From assembly GCF_949628265.1 (NCBI RefSeq), contig NC_088789.1:20267883-20331882 (forward strand): a stretch of 64,000 nt of DNA, written 5' to 3'. Below, piece after piece: positions 11,782-27,561 of the stretch. The notes beneath the pieces are model-generated. The model searched no databases, was not told where the DNA came from, and worked only from the letters and a program-made list of their open reading frames with translations. The position numbers and the translations under genes are program-made. Source of the DNA: Cloeon dipterum (lineage: Eukaryota; Arthropoda; Insecta; Ephemeroptera; Baetidae). Position 1 is the stretch's first letter, and every line of letters begins with the position of its first letter.

Positions 11782-14700
11782 ATGATGATGCAGTCGGTTT
11801 CGGCCAGTCAGCCGGCCCAGCAGCAGCCGCAGGTCATGTTCACGCAGAGCGCACCCCAATGCCAGACGCAGCAGCCGATACCGGCACCGCCAATACCGCA
11901 TTTCCTGCAGGACGCCGACGTAAGTCCCCCACGAACCTCCCCAAGCGGGCCCACGCCAGAAAATATTTTTCTGGAGTATCGTGCACCTATTCCTCGTTAC
12001 TTCAGAGCTGTCCGAGGAAAAATTACAATTTAAAACCTTTTTTGCCTCTGTCCTTAGCTAATTGTGTTTTGCAGAGGCAAACAAAAATGTGTAAGTCGGT
12101 TGTAGTTTTTCCGCAACAGTCGATCTAGTCGTGGGCCACCCTCAACATTTACCCTCCAGACTTCACGCCGGATTGGCATGGTTCAAGACGCGATGGGCAA
12201 CCTTGCGACTGCTGGGAAATATGCCAGACACCCAATTTTAATCATTTTACAACTGTTAGCTTAACCGATTATAAAAATTAAAGCGGCAAACTCCTTAAAG
12301 TATGTAGTTAAAAAATTCAAGAAGGTTATTGTAGAAACAGGTAACTAATTTCTTGCCACCTAAAAATTGCATCAGTTCTTTGGTTTATCTTTTTAATTTG
12401 AAACTGCATGCTTCCATGATTCATTTAAATCTCCAATTTATTTCTTTAAAGTTGGATTTATTTTTTCATTTTTTACAGGATATTATGCTAATCAATGCTT
12501 AAGTAGGACAGGACTTATTTTTGACACTTCCAATCGATTCCTGCGGGTTGACTTTTGTTAGGCAGCCAAAACACTCAGTCGACAATTCGACATGACATGC
12601 CTGCAATCGGTGAAAACGTAAAAATCGTTACGTTGGCGGTTCTTCAGTCTGAAACAAGCAAAAAAATCCACAAGACAGAGAGCGAATTTTCTGAAAGGAC
12701 GAAGCGCTGGCCTAAGATCGAGACAGCGCTGTCTAGATCTTAAGCAAGCACCAATCTAAGAAAACCGCTTTCTTTTCTGATCGGCGTTCTTGTCACATTC
12801 TTTGCTAGGTCCAGACCAAAAACCGTTGAATTACCGATTTTCAGCATGTCTTGACGAATATTTGACCAAGTAATTCGACTGCCACACCTGATTTGACTGT
12901 GACGACTCGATTGGCAAAGTCAAAAACACAGCTACTTTGAATGATAGTCAAAGCAAAGAAATGAAATTTGGTGTCACTGGTTTCCACGTGGTCGTTGGGG
13001 TCAAGACCATGACATTCACTGCTGGTGTCGTTCACTAAACTCGTGAAGGAACCAAGGCTAATATAGCCTTTTGCCGACCCCGTCTTTCAGGGTTGATTAC
13101 CAATGATGTACATGGGTCGTCCCTGTGACCACGCCGCATTTGGAGGTGCTTTTCATTCTAAGCCAAGGCAAAATCTTGCTGGCAGAACGCATGCCGACGT
13201 TTGCATTTTGACTGGTCGTGAATGACGAGCGCTTCTTGCCACCACAATCCAACTTGGTGGTTGAGGGCGTGGGCATACCCCTTGTATGTTGAAATCACCC
13301 GGCCTGACGGCATTCGCAGGTTAAAATGGACGATGATGTCGAGGACGGATACGAAGACCTCCTCGATAATGATGAGACTGAGGTGAAGACCAAGAAGTGG
13401 CAGTCGAAGAAGAAGGACCCCTTGTGTAAGAATTGAGTGGAATCTATATTTCCTTCTACCTATGATGGCTTACAATTCAGAAATTTAATTATTCCCTCAC
13501 TCCCATCAAAAGACATAAATTGTAAGTCGGAGACTTGCTTATTAGATAATGAAAGCTGATTGTGAGCCAAGAAAGAGGCAATGACCAGATGTTGGAATTT
13601 TCCACGCAGCCTTATTGAGTTCGTGACTTGTGTAGCGTGACATGATGTGATCAAAGAGTTATGAGGTCCAAATTTTTCGATTTGGAAATTTAAACAATTT
13701 AACGAGTCTTGAAAAATTCCCTAAAATGTATAGTTTAGAGTTTTATAAATAGTTATGCATTGAAATAAGGGCAATTTTAGTGGAAAAACTAACCAGTCAG
13801 CTTTGACATTTTGAAAAAATTTGAATTTACTCTTCAGGGATAATTCAGGGAAAAAGTTCACACAAATATTGGTAATATTTTGACTGTTATTTGTTTCCAA
13901 ATATTTTAAAATACTTTGGACAATTAATTTTGTGCTGGGAGCTCTTGCGATTTTTTTAATTTTACTTGAAAACAAAATCAGGTTAGAAGCTGAAAATAAA
14001 TTGTCTTTATTCTTTATAATCGTAAGCATGAAATTTTGTTCCGAATTGCAGACAAAGTGTCTAAGAAAGTTCGCCGTAAGCGTATGAACGCTCGGCTGCG
14101 TCGACTCCTGCAGCCAAAGAATGCCATCATGGTGCTGAACGAGATGAGCGAATCTGTCAAGTTCACTTTCCACGAACCTCTCACTCCGACCACAACCTTG
14201 TTCCAAGTTAGCGTTGAGGTAATTTCGTCTAGCACTGCTTTGTTGCGTTTATTCGGACCAATTCCGCAGGTTGATGGACAAGTGTACAACGGGCAAGGAC
14301 TTTCGAAGCCAACTGCAAAACAGGCTGCTGCTGAGAACGCACTGCGTTCTCTCTTGATGGAGAAAATGGCCCAAGGGGAGGCTGGCACTGGCGAAATCGA
14401 CGAGTCTGGAACCAAGGAGGCGGAAAAAGAGGTGGGTCTTGAACCTAAAATGCCAAAATAGATACCTGAAATGAAAATAATTTTCTTGGTGTATTGAAAT
14501 TGAGTAAGATTTAGTAAAATAATTCCCGTGATAACTCCCTACAGGCCAACATCTCAGACGTGCCCCCTGGTGAGGAGCCACCACTGCTGGACCTGGAGGG
14601 TCGACCCGTCAATGGCCAGCCCGCGCAGCCTGAAGATGACGTGCCGTGGGGAAGTCTTGCGTCATTCGCACTCTTCAAACTCTTCACTGAGTGGCAGAGT

Positions 14701-15471
14701 CAGGGCATTAATGTCAACTTCAAGCCAAATGCCAAACCGAATGCAAACCTACACGAGGTAATAATTAGTCTTTTTCCCAATTTTTATTTTTTTATTACAT
14801 GACGTAACAGCTGCCTGTTTTATGTTAAAGGAATACAATTTCAAGCTGCATACTTAACAGTTCCATATATAGTAGGAAAAATAGTGAAAAAAACAGTTAT
14901 TGTTCTGTTTGGTGACAAAAGAAATGTTTATATAAGTATGGTATTAATCTTTTTGTTTTTAAATTTTAAAAGCTTTAAGTCTTGTGAAATTGTTTCACTC
15001 TTGTTAAATCATACCACAATTTTGAAATTGTTTCAAAAATTTTAACTTTTGCAATCAATCCCTTTTTTGAAATATGATCAAGCTATTTTCAAAACGTTTT
15101 TTTAAACACTATATTAGGTCAAAATTTATTAATGAATTATAATTGTGTATTTAGGGTCGCTCTACTCCGGCTCCAATGAAAAAATTGCCCGACAACCCCA
15201 CTGAGAGACATCCAGTTATGCTGTTGAATCAACTCCGGCCCAGCGCACTGTTCGAGGATGCAGGCCAGCAAGGCGTTCCCCCGAATATTATGTTTACCGT
15301 GACTGTATCGTTAGACGGAGCCTCATACCAGGGAATCGGTTTGTGAATTTTGATAATTAGTTGAATATTTTAAAAATGAATCAATCCACAGGCAAGAACA
15401 AGAAGGATGCCAAGAAGGAAGCAGCGAAACAAGCTCTTGCAAGCATCTTTAATGTGCACTATGACAACTAA
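11782..15471 (+). CDS. Two-dsRBD double-stranded RNA-binding protein (DIP1 / ADAR-like)
   Basis: Seven coding exons: 11782-11919, 13320-13425, 14052-14218, 14270-14431, 14545-14757, 15155-15338 and 15392-15471, giving 349 residues. The first 46 residues are rich in Gln and Pro. A basic stretch follows (SKKVRRKRMNARLRR, about 85-99). dsRBD1 covers about 103-171 (PKNAIMVLNE, then VDGQVYNGQGLSKPTAKQAA, the RNA-contacting C-terminal helix) and dsRBD2 covers about 281-346 (HPVMLLNQLRP, GKNKKDAKKEAAKQAL). There is no deaminase domain, so it cannot edit RNA. The pair of dsRBDs resembles those of ADAR2 and of Drosophila DIP1. The gene name is therefore a family call, not a firm orthology. The introns are very unequal: 1.4 kb after exon 1 but only 51 bp after exon 3. 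A second in-frame ATG at 13326 could serve a shorter isoform starting in exon 2. Confidence 0.85.
12540..13319. other. GC-shifted patch in first intron of the dsRBD gene
   Basis: Most of this intron half is close to 45-50% GC, unlike the AT-rich 12241-12540 stretch beside it. Several medium open frames exist on both strands, but none is recognisable. It may be an old inserted sequence or a regulatory segment tied to the alternative start at 13326. Confidence 0.3.
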
Positions 15472-16158
15472 TAAATTATCAGTAGCTGGAAATCCCATTT
15501 ACATCAAAATGCTACGCTATTAGCTTAAGTATCGCCGGTGAATTTAATTTCAATCGTTAGACTGTTTTTTGTATAATGCAAGCCCGTAAGCTTTATGATT
15601 TTGTTTAAGTGTCGACTATAATTAACAGTAATTCTAGGAGTTATTTCGCTTGAGGTTTATCCTTCCTAGGTGTTACAGTTTCACGACATTTGATGGAGCA
15701 TTTCATCACTTCTCTTTAAACAGCACCTGTCCTCCTCTTTAGTGTGTATTTCATTTAAAGTAGAGGCGTAAAGCATGTCTTGCTTTCTAGGTTTACACCT
15801 TTATACATTTTACTGGCTGCGTGGCCGTATGTGCATGGTGCACTATCTTTAATTACAGTGTCAAATTTTCAAGACTTATCACACTACATAGTAATTAAGC
15901 TTCCCTGCGCGCGATTCCCCCTTCCGAAACATTTGTGTACGCGGTCGTATATATCAAGTAAAATTAAAGTGCGTGTCCGATATACAAATCGTTTTATTAC
16001 TCTTACTTGACCAGCTCAATAATTACCAATAATTATTACATTAAAATGTTTATCTGTTTTGTTGCCGGTAGCCCGGTATTATAATTCCATTCGTGAGTCA
16101 TTCTCTGCTGTGCAACTAGTACAAAACTTTTCATCATGCAAGTGAACTGTTCCGCGCG
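15472..16158. other. 3' UTR of the dsRBD gene and intergenic DNA
   Basis: Follows the TAA at 15469-15471. It is AT-rich with no credible frame. ATTAAA-type polyadenylation variants occur near 15963 and 16040. The XBP1 promoter elements begin at about 16159. Confidence 0.5.
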
Positions 16159-16182
16159 TGACGTACGTTTGGGGAGTGACGT
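16159..16182 (+). promoter_or_regulatory. Two TGACGT (CRE/UPRE-core) sites upstream of XBP1
   Basis: TGACGT occurs at 16159-16164 and again at 16177-16182. This is the core bound by ATF6, XBP1 and CREB-type bZIP factors. Both copies sit within about 80 bp of the ERSE at 16223 and about 250 bp before the XBP1 start codon. Each copy is followed by A rather than the G of the full UPRE. Confidence 0.5.
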
Positions 16183-16191
16183 ATGTCCCAG

Positions 16192-16210
16192 CCAATGAAA
16201 ATCTACCACT
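16192..16210 (+). promoter_or_regulatory. Near-perfect ER stress response element
   Basis: CCAAT at 16192-16196, nine bases, then CCACT at 16206-16210. The ERSE consensus is CCAAT-N9-CCACG, so only the last base differs. It stands 31 bp before a perfect copy in the same orientation. Confidence 0.6.
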
Positions 16211-16222
16211 TGTACGCGACAG

Positions 16223-16241
16223 CCAATGGCGAAGCACCACG
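16223..16241 (+). promoter_or_regulatory. Perfect ER stress response element (ERSE)
   Basis: CCAAT at 16223-16227, exactly nine bases, then CCACG at 16237-16241. This is the ERSE consensus, bound by NF-Y on CCAAT and by ATF6 (or XBP1) on CCACG. It lies 166 bp before the XBP1 start codon. The placement fits induction of XBP1 by ATF6 during unfolded-protein stress, as known for vertebrate XBP1. Confidence 0.75.
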
Positions 16242-16407
16242 ACTTGTATTTTCCTCGCTGCTGAATTTCATTGTTGTTTATTCCACGCAGACAGCTCCGT
16301 ATGAAAAGGCTTAGCATGTGAAGGTCTTTCTTATTATCAAACAAACCTTCCACGGAAGACCATAGTCCCGTCTCACGAGTAACATCAGTGACCATCAATT
16401 ACCGGAC

Positions 16408-17593
16408 ATGGCTGCGAAGACCATCTTGATCGCCCTGCCCTGCGGACCAAGGGACAAGCTGCCCTTGCCTCCTAGGGTACCAGCGATTTCTAGAACCGTC
16501 GAACGTATCAAAGTGGAAGTTGATGACGAAGAAGGATATGGATTCGTGAAGGAGAGGAACAGGAAACGGAAATTGGACAATTTGACCACGGAGGAGAAAA
16601 TTTTAAGAAAGTGAGTACATACCCTGGAATTTTGAATTAAACTTTGAATTTTATTGTTACGTAACTGTAAATGTATTTCATGCAGGCATTTTCATCCACA
16701 TTATTTTTAAATCAACAATGTTGTTTGTAGATACCGTAAATTTTATTAAATAATTAAGTTATTTAAATTTAGTATTTAAATGCAAAAGATTTTTCATTTT
16801 TGTGGAATTAGAAAACAAATTAAAAACCGGCCAGCATGATGAAATCCAAGCTTCCCCTCCCACATTTTTAATCAATTTATCATAACAAGATTATTAAATT
16901 GTTCTCATCTAAAGTAATTAATTTAATAATATTAATTTCCAGGAAAATGAAGAACCGAGTGGCAGCCCAGAATTCACGAGATAAGAAAAAAGCAAGAATG
17001 GACGATTTGGAAAAGGCACTGGCGCTTGCACATGAAAAGATAAAACAGCTGGAGGCCAAGCAAAGTACGTGCACCAGGTGCGGCGAGAAGGTGTCGAGTC
17101 AAGGACCCCAGGACTTCGTACCTGCCGTGTCGAAACCCGATATCCCTCTGCAGAAGGGCAGGGGTCATCGGCTCGAGACCCTCTTGCCGGCTTGGTGTTC
17201 GGCTTGGGTATTACTACTGGCGCTGACGGCCAACAAACACCAGTTAAAACAGAAGATGATGCAAGAAATGATGACGCCGACCTTGAAGACTCGAGTGGAC
17301 AGGAGAGTGATGAAGGATACTCGAGTAGAGAGGATGAAGTGGTGGGGCTCTCACCAGAATATGTGGAACCCAAAGAAGAAAGTTGCTTGAGCCCTGCTGA
17401 GACCATTCCCCTGTCAAGCCCTTCGTCACCCAGTCTCTCGGTCGAGGACGAGCAGGAACTGCTGCAGCTCTTTTCACAACAGTTTTCAGAACCACCATCG
17501 GTTATTTCTGATAATGGATACCAATCAGAATCGCCCAGCAGTGTAATGCAAGGATTGGATGATTTATTGGTGTTATTTCCGGATCTCCTTTAG
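16408..17593 (+). CDS. Xbp1: X-box binding protein 1 (bZIP factor of the unfolded protein response)
   Basis: Exon 1 is 16408-16610 and exon 2 starts at 16943. The conventional mRNA reads to TGA 17388-17390 (216 residues, XBP1u). Removing the IRE1 intron 17125-17150 shifts the frame so that translation runs to TAG 17591-17593 (275 residues, XBP1s). The bZIP lies at about 66-115 (KKMKNRVAAQNSRDKKKARM, then a leucine-type zipper). XBP1u carries a hydrophobic segment (LLPAWCSAWVLLLALT, about 148-163) like the HR2 that brings vertebrate XBP1u mRNA to the ER membrane. The XBP1s tail is acidic and Ser-rich (DEGYSSRED, SVEDEQELLQLFS, LDDLLVLFPDLL), as expected of an activation domain. Upstream ERSE and TGACGT sites suggest stress induction. 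Confidence 0.97.
17125..17150 (+). other. IRE1-processed non-conventional intron of XBP1 (26 nt)
   Basis: Two hairpins, each with a 7-nt loop, flank 26 nt. The 5' loop CTGCCGT (17122-17128) is closed by TTCG(T)AC / GTCGAA, a 6-bp stem with one bulged T. The 3' loop CTGCAGA (17148-17154) is closed by CCCT / AGGG. Cutting each loop after its third base (CNG|CNG) removes 17125-17150. The joined codons read VP-AEGQG and open the long second frame. Length 26 equals the vertebrate intron; the Drosophila one is 23. Both cut loops keep the C at -3, G at -1, C at +1 and G at +3 that IRE1 needs. Confidence 0.92.
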
Positions 17594-17801
17594 AGTGCGT
17601 GCTTCTAAAAATACAGACCATTGTAAATAAGAAATAAGTGTTACATGTATTTGTAGTTTTGTTTAAACCGCATTTACTCCTAGTTGTTAACAATAATTGT
17701 TTTATATTTCTCTGGAAATATATATTATATTAACTTAGAGCACATCATGTATTAATCATGCAAATTATTCAACTCTAACGGCATAGTTCCTGTATCGTTG
17801 T

Positions 17802-17807
17802 AATAAA
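17802..17807 (+). terminator. Polyadenylation signal of XBP1
   Basis: AATAAA 209 nt after the XBP1s stop codon, the first canonical signal after it. Confidence 0.6.
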
Positions 17808-19002
17808 TATAAAGGGCTTGACAAATTATTGGAAATCCACTGTTTTTTTATTTCTAAATTTCCTCTCTGACTGTTTGTGGAAAGAAATAGATTCAAAATA
17901 CCATTTTCAGGTTTTGACAAACACCTAAAGACAGGAAATGTTTTTGTTTTTCTTTAATTTTCTAAATAAATAGTGTGTTTACTCTATTTTTTCCACATAT
18001 ATTTAATCAAAAATCAGATTAACGGGCACCAGGTGAAATTTATTTTCGAAAAGGAATTTTGATAATTTTCCATTTCGTAATTATTAAGATTGTCGGACAT
18101 AAAATCAGGGATTCACAATCAAAATTTTTATGATTGGTTCAAGATATATCATATTTTATTATGGAACTGGGACCAACTGATAAACAAAAGGAAGCAACGT
18201 GGGAAGTGGTGAAAAGTTTTTCATTTAAAAAAAAATATTGTCTTCTGAGCGTATAAGAATTAAATAAATTCGAAAAAGTTACTTCAATAGAGACCCTTTT
18301 TACTTCCATAGCCATTTTTTATCTCCTCTATCATTTTCCTTATTTTTAAGTTCTTGGGAGCTCCCTCTCATGCGAGATGCAAAAGCGGCCTTTGACCCTG
18401 CGCAGCGCAGTGGCGGAGCGGGGTCATTGGCCGTCGCCTTTGACACGAGCCAAGCCAGACCATGCGGCCAGCTGCTGCCCTACTTAGCGAATCAGGCAGG
18501 AGGGGCGCCACACTGCAATTTAAATATTCTAATCAAGAAAAGGGAAACAAAAAAAGCATCACGCGACTATTTAATGCTGCGTTCCCTCAATTATGATAAA
18601 GTTAAAGAATTTCCTCGATTTCGGGCAAGATCCGCGCTTATTTTGTGCATTCCACAGCATAATTTATTCCGGAGCAAGTTAATATTGTTCTGCGAATGCA
18701 GAGGGGTGCGCAGCCATGAGGGGCGGGGACGAGACCGAAGACCGAAACACAGACATACAAGTATCGGTTTTATTTTTTAACAAATCGGTAAATCAATTCG
18801 GCCTTGCACAGCTTTCCAACGAAGTGTAATGGTTTTGTCCGGTTTATTTGACTAAAACCGATTGTCCGCGTTGGAAAACCGGCTTAGATCAGTGAGCGAC
18901 CGGTGCGGAGTGGTAGAAAACACGCGAGCAGGTGGACAGCCAGACGGTCGGACGGACCAAAGACGACATGTTTAGTGCTTGATTTCGGACTAAAGGTGCG
19001 AA
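17808..19002. promoter_or_regulatory. XBP1-S6K intergenic region and S6K 5' leader
   Basis: AT-rich to about 18360, then GC-rich (about 18370-19000), the likely S6K promoter and 5' UTR. A tiny upstream frame (ATG 18968, four sense codons, TGA 18980-18982) lies 20 nt before the S6K start and could dampen its translation. Confidence 0.45.
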
Positions 19003-23663
<4,661 letters not shown>

Positions 23664-24905
23664 TAAGTAGTCCAACAATCTTTTGTTGTTCCATCGTGTC
23701 ACTTTTAATTTTTTTGTTCTTTTTGTTTTCGGAAACAGTTGGGATAAGCAAGTATATTTATAAATGTTGTGCTGCTAAAGGGAAACTTTTAAACCTCTGT
23801 CGGGAATTTAATTCAGTTGCGCGTTTAGAATGTTTAGAAAAATGATGAATAAATCATTGATTATTTTGGATTACGGCTCTGTGTTACTTTTAGCATTACT
23901 GATCACAAACACCACTTTGTTATAAAGGAAACTTCCATTTCTTGTTAGAAAAGTTTGTGTCGCCCGTCTTAAATTCACTTTCCATCAAAACAAACGTTCC
24001 AATCATTATTTTAATGTGTGTTTGCAGGCGGTGGCTCAACCTAGAGGAGTAACGAATTGATAGTTGGTTGACTGATTGGTCGGCAACCCTACGTTGTAGG
24101 GGAGTGTGCTCAGTCTCGAGGCTAGTCAGTCAGTCCGTCGGCCAAGGACTAAAGACGCCGGCTCAATTTTTGATACTTTGGTGTGCGTGTTCTGTTTTGT
24201 TTAAATTAAGTGCCTACACAGCGAGAAGATCGGGTCGCTTCCCTTGATTGAGATCGTTTGCAAATATTCACTCAACAAGTGCGAGACATACATTGTTTTT
24301 GCGTGTCCTTTTTTTGTCTTATTCCAAAACAAAGTTGAAAAGACGAAATTTCGATCTGGATGTGGGAGAACGAGTTGTTCAATTTTATAACGTCGAGGCC
24401 GTTTCGAACTCTGTGTCATTTTAGATGTGCAACAGACGTAACTCTTATCTTAAGAACGGTCTCAAAGAGAGTAATTGTACATGCCACAACTTATTGAAAA
24501 CAATACCTTTAGACAAAAAAAAAACACTCAGGATGGCGATTTCCCCCCTATCTTTTTCTTAATGGTGTCATACCCTCTGTTTACAAATACATGACTTGAG
24601 AGAGTGAGATAAGATTAAATAACGTTTCTTCGAATTTTGTATTTGAACACATCTCTCACGGTCAATCCACTCGGCTAAAATTGTGAAAGCGTCTTATTAT
24701 ATGTGTTATAATGCCTCATCATGTGAGTTTTCTTAAGTTTGTGTGGAAGACAGTTTGTTATAATTAAATTTATTAGCAATTAGGAGCTCTACGTTTTAAC
24801 CTGGCCCACAATTATCATCTGGTCACGATTTTTATACGATGTAACCCGGGAATTAAAGGAAATGGGATGAAAAAATTATTTGATGATATGTTCAGCTAAA
24901 AATTG

Positions 24906-25125
24906 TGAAAATAAGTGGCGTTGGAATTTTTGGAACGAACCGCCGCATTGTCCATTAAGCGTTGGACAAAAAGAGTGGCCATCTTATGACGTCATCAGTG
25001 TCATGGCCGCTGATATTTCTGTTGTTCGAAGCACGGACAATCAAAGAAAATCTAAAGAATTGACGCACCAATAAAGTCATAAAATGGCCAACTCTAAAAA
25101 TTCCAACGGCACCCTGATATTTTAG
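24906..25125. mobile_element. MITE-like element, family 1, copy 2 (about 0.2 kb)
   Basis: The left end has GTGGCGTTGGAATTTTTGGA. The reverse complement of the right end has GGTGCCGTTGGAATTTTTAG, so the ends are inverted repeats. The interior shares AAGCGTTGGACAAA and GACGTCATCAGTG with the larger copy in S6K intron 3. It is non-coding. Confidence 0.7.
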
Positions 25126-26099
25126 AATTTATAGCTTCAAATTGAAAATTATTTATTTTTTGTCATGTCCTTTAAATCCAGCCAAAGACCTTACCTTTGC
25201 AATTTGTCGCTCAAATTTGTTCAAAACGACGGTCTTTGAGTTGGAGTGGTTTATTTATTATTTCTGAATCAATTAATTTTGTACAAAGGAGATTACACCT
25301 TAGTAATTGCCCATTGTCATGCACCACCCTCTGTATTGCTTTTTAACCAAACCTCCGAACCAATGATTGATTAGTTAAGTGACTGGAATGCGATAATTTA
25401 TTTGTATTGCAATAATATCAACCATGATTCATATACTTTGTAAAGCTGCGTAAGCCTAGAAATTAAAACGCCCAGCCAGATATTTGTACATAAATACGCA
25501 CATTTTAACATGGTTGCCTGAAGTCTTGCATGCGAACCGAGAATGAATCGCCATTATTATTTATTGGTTGGTTGGGTTCGGTTTAGTTCATCAGAGTCTT
25601 CCGCCCAGCTACTGCTTTCGAGTGAAGCCGAGTTGATTATTTAGTTCTATTGTCAGTAACAGAAATAAACACAGCAGACTTCATTTGTCGATTTTAATAA
25701 ATTTTGGAAGAAAATAAAACGCCTGTCGAGTAGCTCGCATGCAAATAAATCAACACGATATTAAGAGGATTAACCAATAAAGTTAACTATTCAATACCAG
25801 AGTCTTTTTATTTAATTTTAAACACTAATTTTGAAATCTGATTAAGAATGATGCTCCTGTTGTGGTGCGTCTTATTGCACCCAATATTTTTTCGCCTCGT
25901 CCTCCTGGAGGAGGAAATCGTCGCATTCCTGAAAGGCGGGCTTGCTACGGCTCTTTCGATAGCAAAAGGTTTCCCAAGAAATTAGATGGGAGCTCTTGTA
26001 ACGCGGTCTAGGGGTGATGTAATATATTTATAGTATCTCTCTTCGAAAATCTTAACTTTTTTTGGTCTTTATCCCTGTCCTCTCGGACCGGGAAGGGCG

Positions 26100-26488
26100 C
26101 GCACTGCACTAGCACGAATGCTGAAACCCGGGTCCCAATAACACCGCGAACGGATAACATGGGCGCACCAGGCCGCACAGGGACCCAGCCCACTCAAGGG
26201 CCACTTGCCTCTGCACCGAGGACTGCATTGAAACGCTAGAAATTCGTCCCGTGAAGCCAAATCACGCATACACGCATGCTGGAAAGGTGCAAACCAGCAA
26301 GTATTAGCGAGTCGGCGCCGGCGCGCCTCCCAGCCCGTTGAGCAATTTGAGCATTTCGAGTCACTAAACTAACCACTTTTTGCCATCTCTGACATTGGGT
26401 AGCCAGTATTAAAATTCCGAATTGCTCAAATACCTCCCATTGCTTTGACACTCCTGAGAGTGCCTTAACAATGCGAGTCAACGGGCTG
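26100..26488 (-). repeat. GC-rich dispersed repeat, copy A (reverse orientation)
   Basis: The reverse complement of this segment aligns along its length with 55389-55750 and 56691-57020. Shared blocks include GGGAGGTATTTGAGCA, ACTCGAAATGCTCAA and TTGCTGGTTTGC. It is about 350-390 bp, not inverted-repeat ended, and of unknown class. Confidence 0.7.
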
Positions 26489-26888
26489 GTAAAAATTTAA
26501 AATCCAACGAAAAAAGTGCATACATCAAATAATTTATTTTTAATATTTTGTTCATGAATTTATGACTATTAATTTAACTTTATATCTTCTACTCAAGATC
26601 TATTTCCCTTTAACCTATCTTTCATTACTTGATCTTAATAATTCATAAAAAAAACATCATGAAACCAAAAAGCCTTACTGGAAAAAATATTTGTTAACTT
26701 TTGATCTTTGACCATCAGAGATTTATCAACTCATTTCGCAAGAGAGGCGTGGAAAACTCCCCGTTGGCTCCCTTGACTAGCTCCCTCTAAAGAGATATAT
26801 GTTACATAGACTAAGAAGTGAAGAAGTGAATTCTCTTTTTCCACCAGTCACGCGTTTCTGTCAGAGTGTGTTATAACAATTTCTGGCA

Positions 26889-27320
26889 ATGAAGATTTTG
26901 GGCTTCTTCTTATGGACCTCCTGGTTTTGCATCTCTGTCTCCTTGGCTTTGCATCCAAAATGTGAGCCCATCAGGATTCCTTTCTGCACGGAACTGCCGT
27001 ACAACAAGACCATCATGCCCAACCTGGTGAACCACCAGATCCAGGAGGACGCCGGGCTGGAGGTGCACATCTACTTCCCGCTGGTCAAGGTCAACTGCAG
27101 CCCCGACATGAAGCTTTTCCTCTGCAGTGTCTACACACCCAAGTGCAATAACCTAGGCGTGCCACTTCCGCCGTGCAAAGACCTTTGTCTGTCGGCAAAA
27201 AATGGTTGCGGTCCCCTGATGCAACGTTTTGGTTTCGCCTGGCCTGACGTCTTGAATTGTGACAAGTTTCCCAATCCAGGAGATGGAGTCCTTTGCTATG
27301 CTAAACCAACCTCCGTCTAG
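26889..27320 (+). CDS. Secreted Frizzled-type CRD protein, single exon
   Basis: An intronless frame of 143 residues. It has a signal peptide (MKILGFFLWTSWFCISVSLA) and then one Frizzled cysteine-rich domain with all ten cysteines (from CEPIRIPFC through to GVLCYA). It stops right after the CRD: there is no netrin domain, so it is not a classical sFRP, and there are no membrane segments. A free CRD can bind the lipid of Wnt ligands, so a Wnt decoy or carrier is a sensible inference. It is closest to the CRD of frizzled at 37258 in this window. The [10 protein letters not shown] to CSVY stretch is about 93% identical in DNA. AATAAA at 27556-27561 gives it its own 3' end. Expression is not shown by sequence, but the clean frame beside a decayed copy argues it is under selection. 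Confidence 0.88.
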   Translation: MKILGFFLWTSWFCISVSLALHPKCEPIRIPFCTELPYNKTIMPNLVNHQIQEDAGLEVHIYFPLVKVNCSPDMKLFLCSVYTPKCNNLGVPLPPCKDLCLSAKNGCGPLMQRFGFAWPDVLNCDKFPNPGDGVLCYAKPTSV

Positions 27321-27555
27321 CCAGAGATTCTCTTTATCTCTCTCTTTGCCAGTACAATTGATATACCAACTTGTGGTGGTCAGCAAATTACACACTTTAA
27401 AAATGTTTTTCCGATTCTAAACCAGTAATGTTTAATTTTATAACACTTGGTGCCTGTTTCAGATTGTAGTTGCCTGCTTGTATTTTCGATAAAATTGTTG
27501 TGAAAAAAGCAATTTAAAATTTTCAATTATTGTAAAATGTAAACGAGAATAGAGC

Positions 27556-27561
27556 AATAAA
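27556..27561 (+). terminator. Polyadenylation signal of the secreted CRD gene
   Basis: AATAAA 236 nt after the stop codon at 27318-27320. Confidence 0.55.

Larger units (their letters stand above)
23664..26888. other. S6K 3' UTR and intergenic DNA before the CRD gene
   Basis: AATAAA at 23848-23853 may end a short S6K transcript. A strong donor (GTAAGT, 23663-23668) and an acceptor (tttgcag ending 24027) suggest a 3' UTR intron and a longer form. Two repeats lie here: a MITE (24906-25125) and a GC-rich dispersed repeat (26100-26488). No other gene is seen. Confidence 0.5.

Noticed and set aside
13721-14206. 161-codon minus-strand frame
   Set aside because: A shadow across the first dsRBD exon and its upstream intron; the plus-strand reading is a clear dsRBD.
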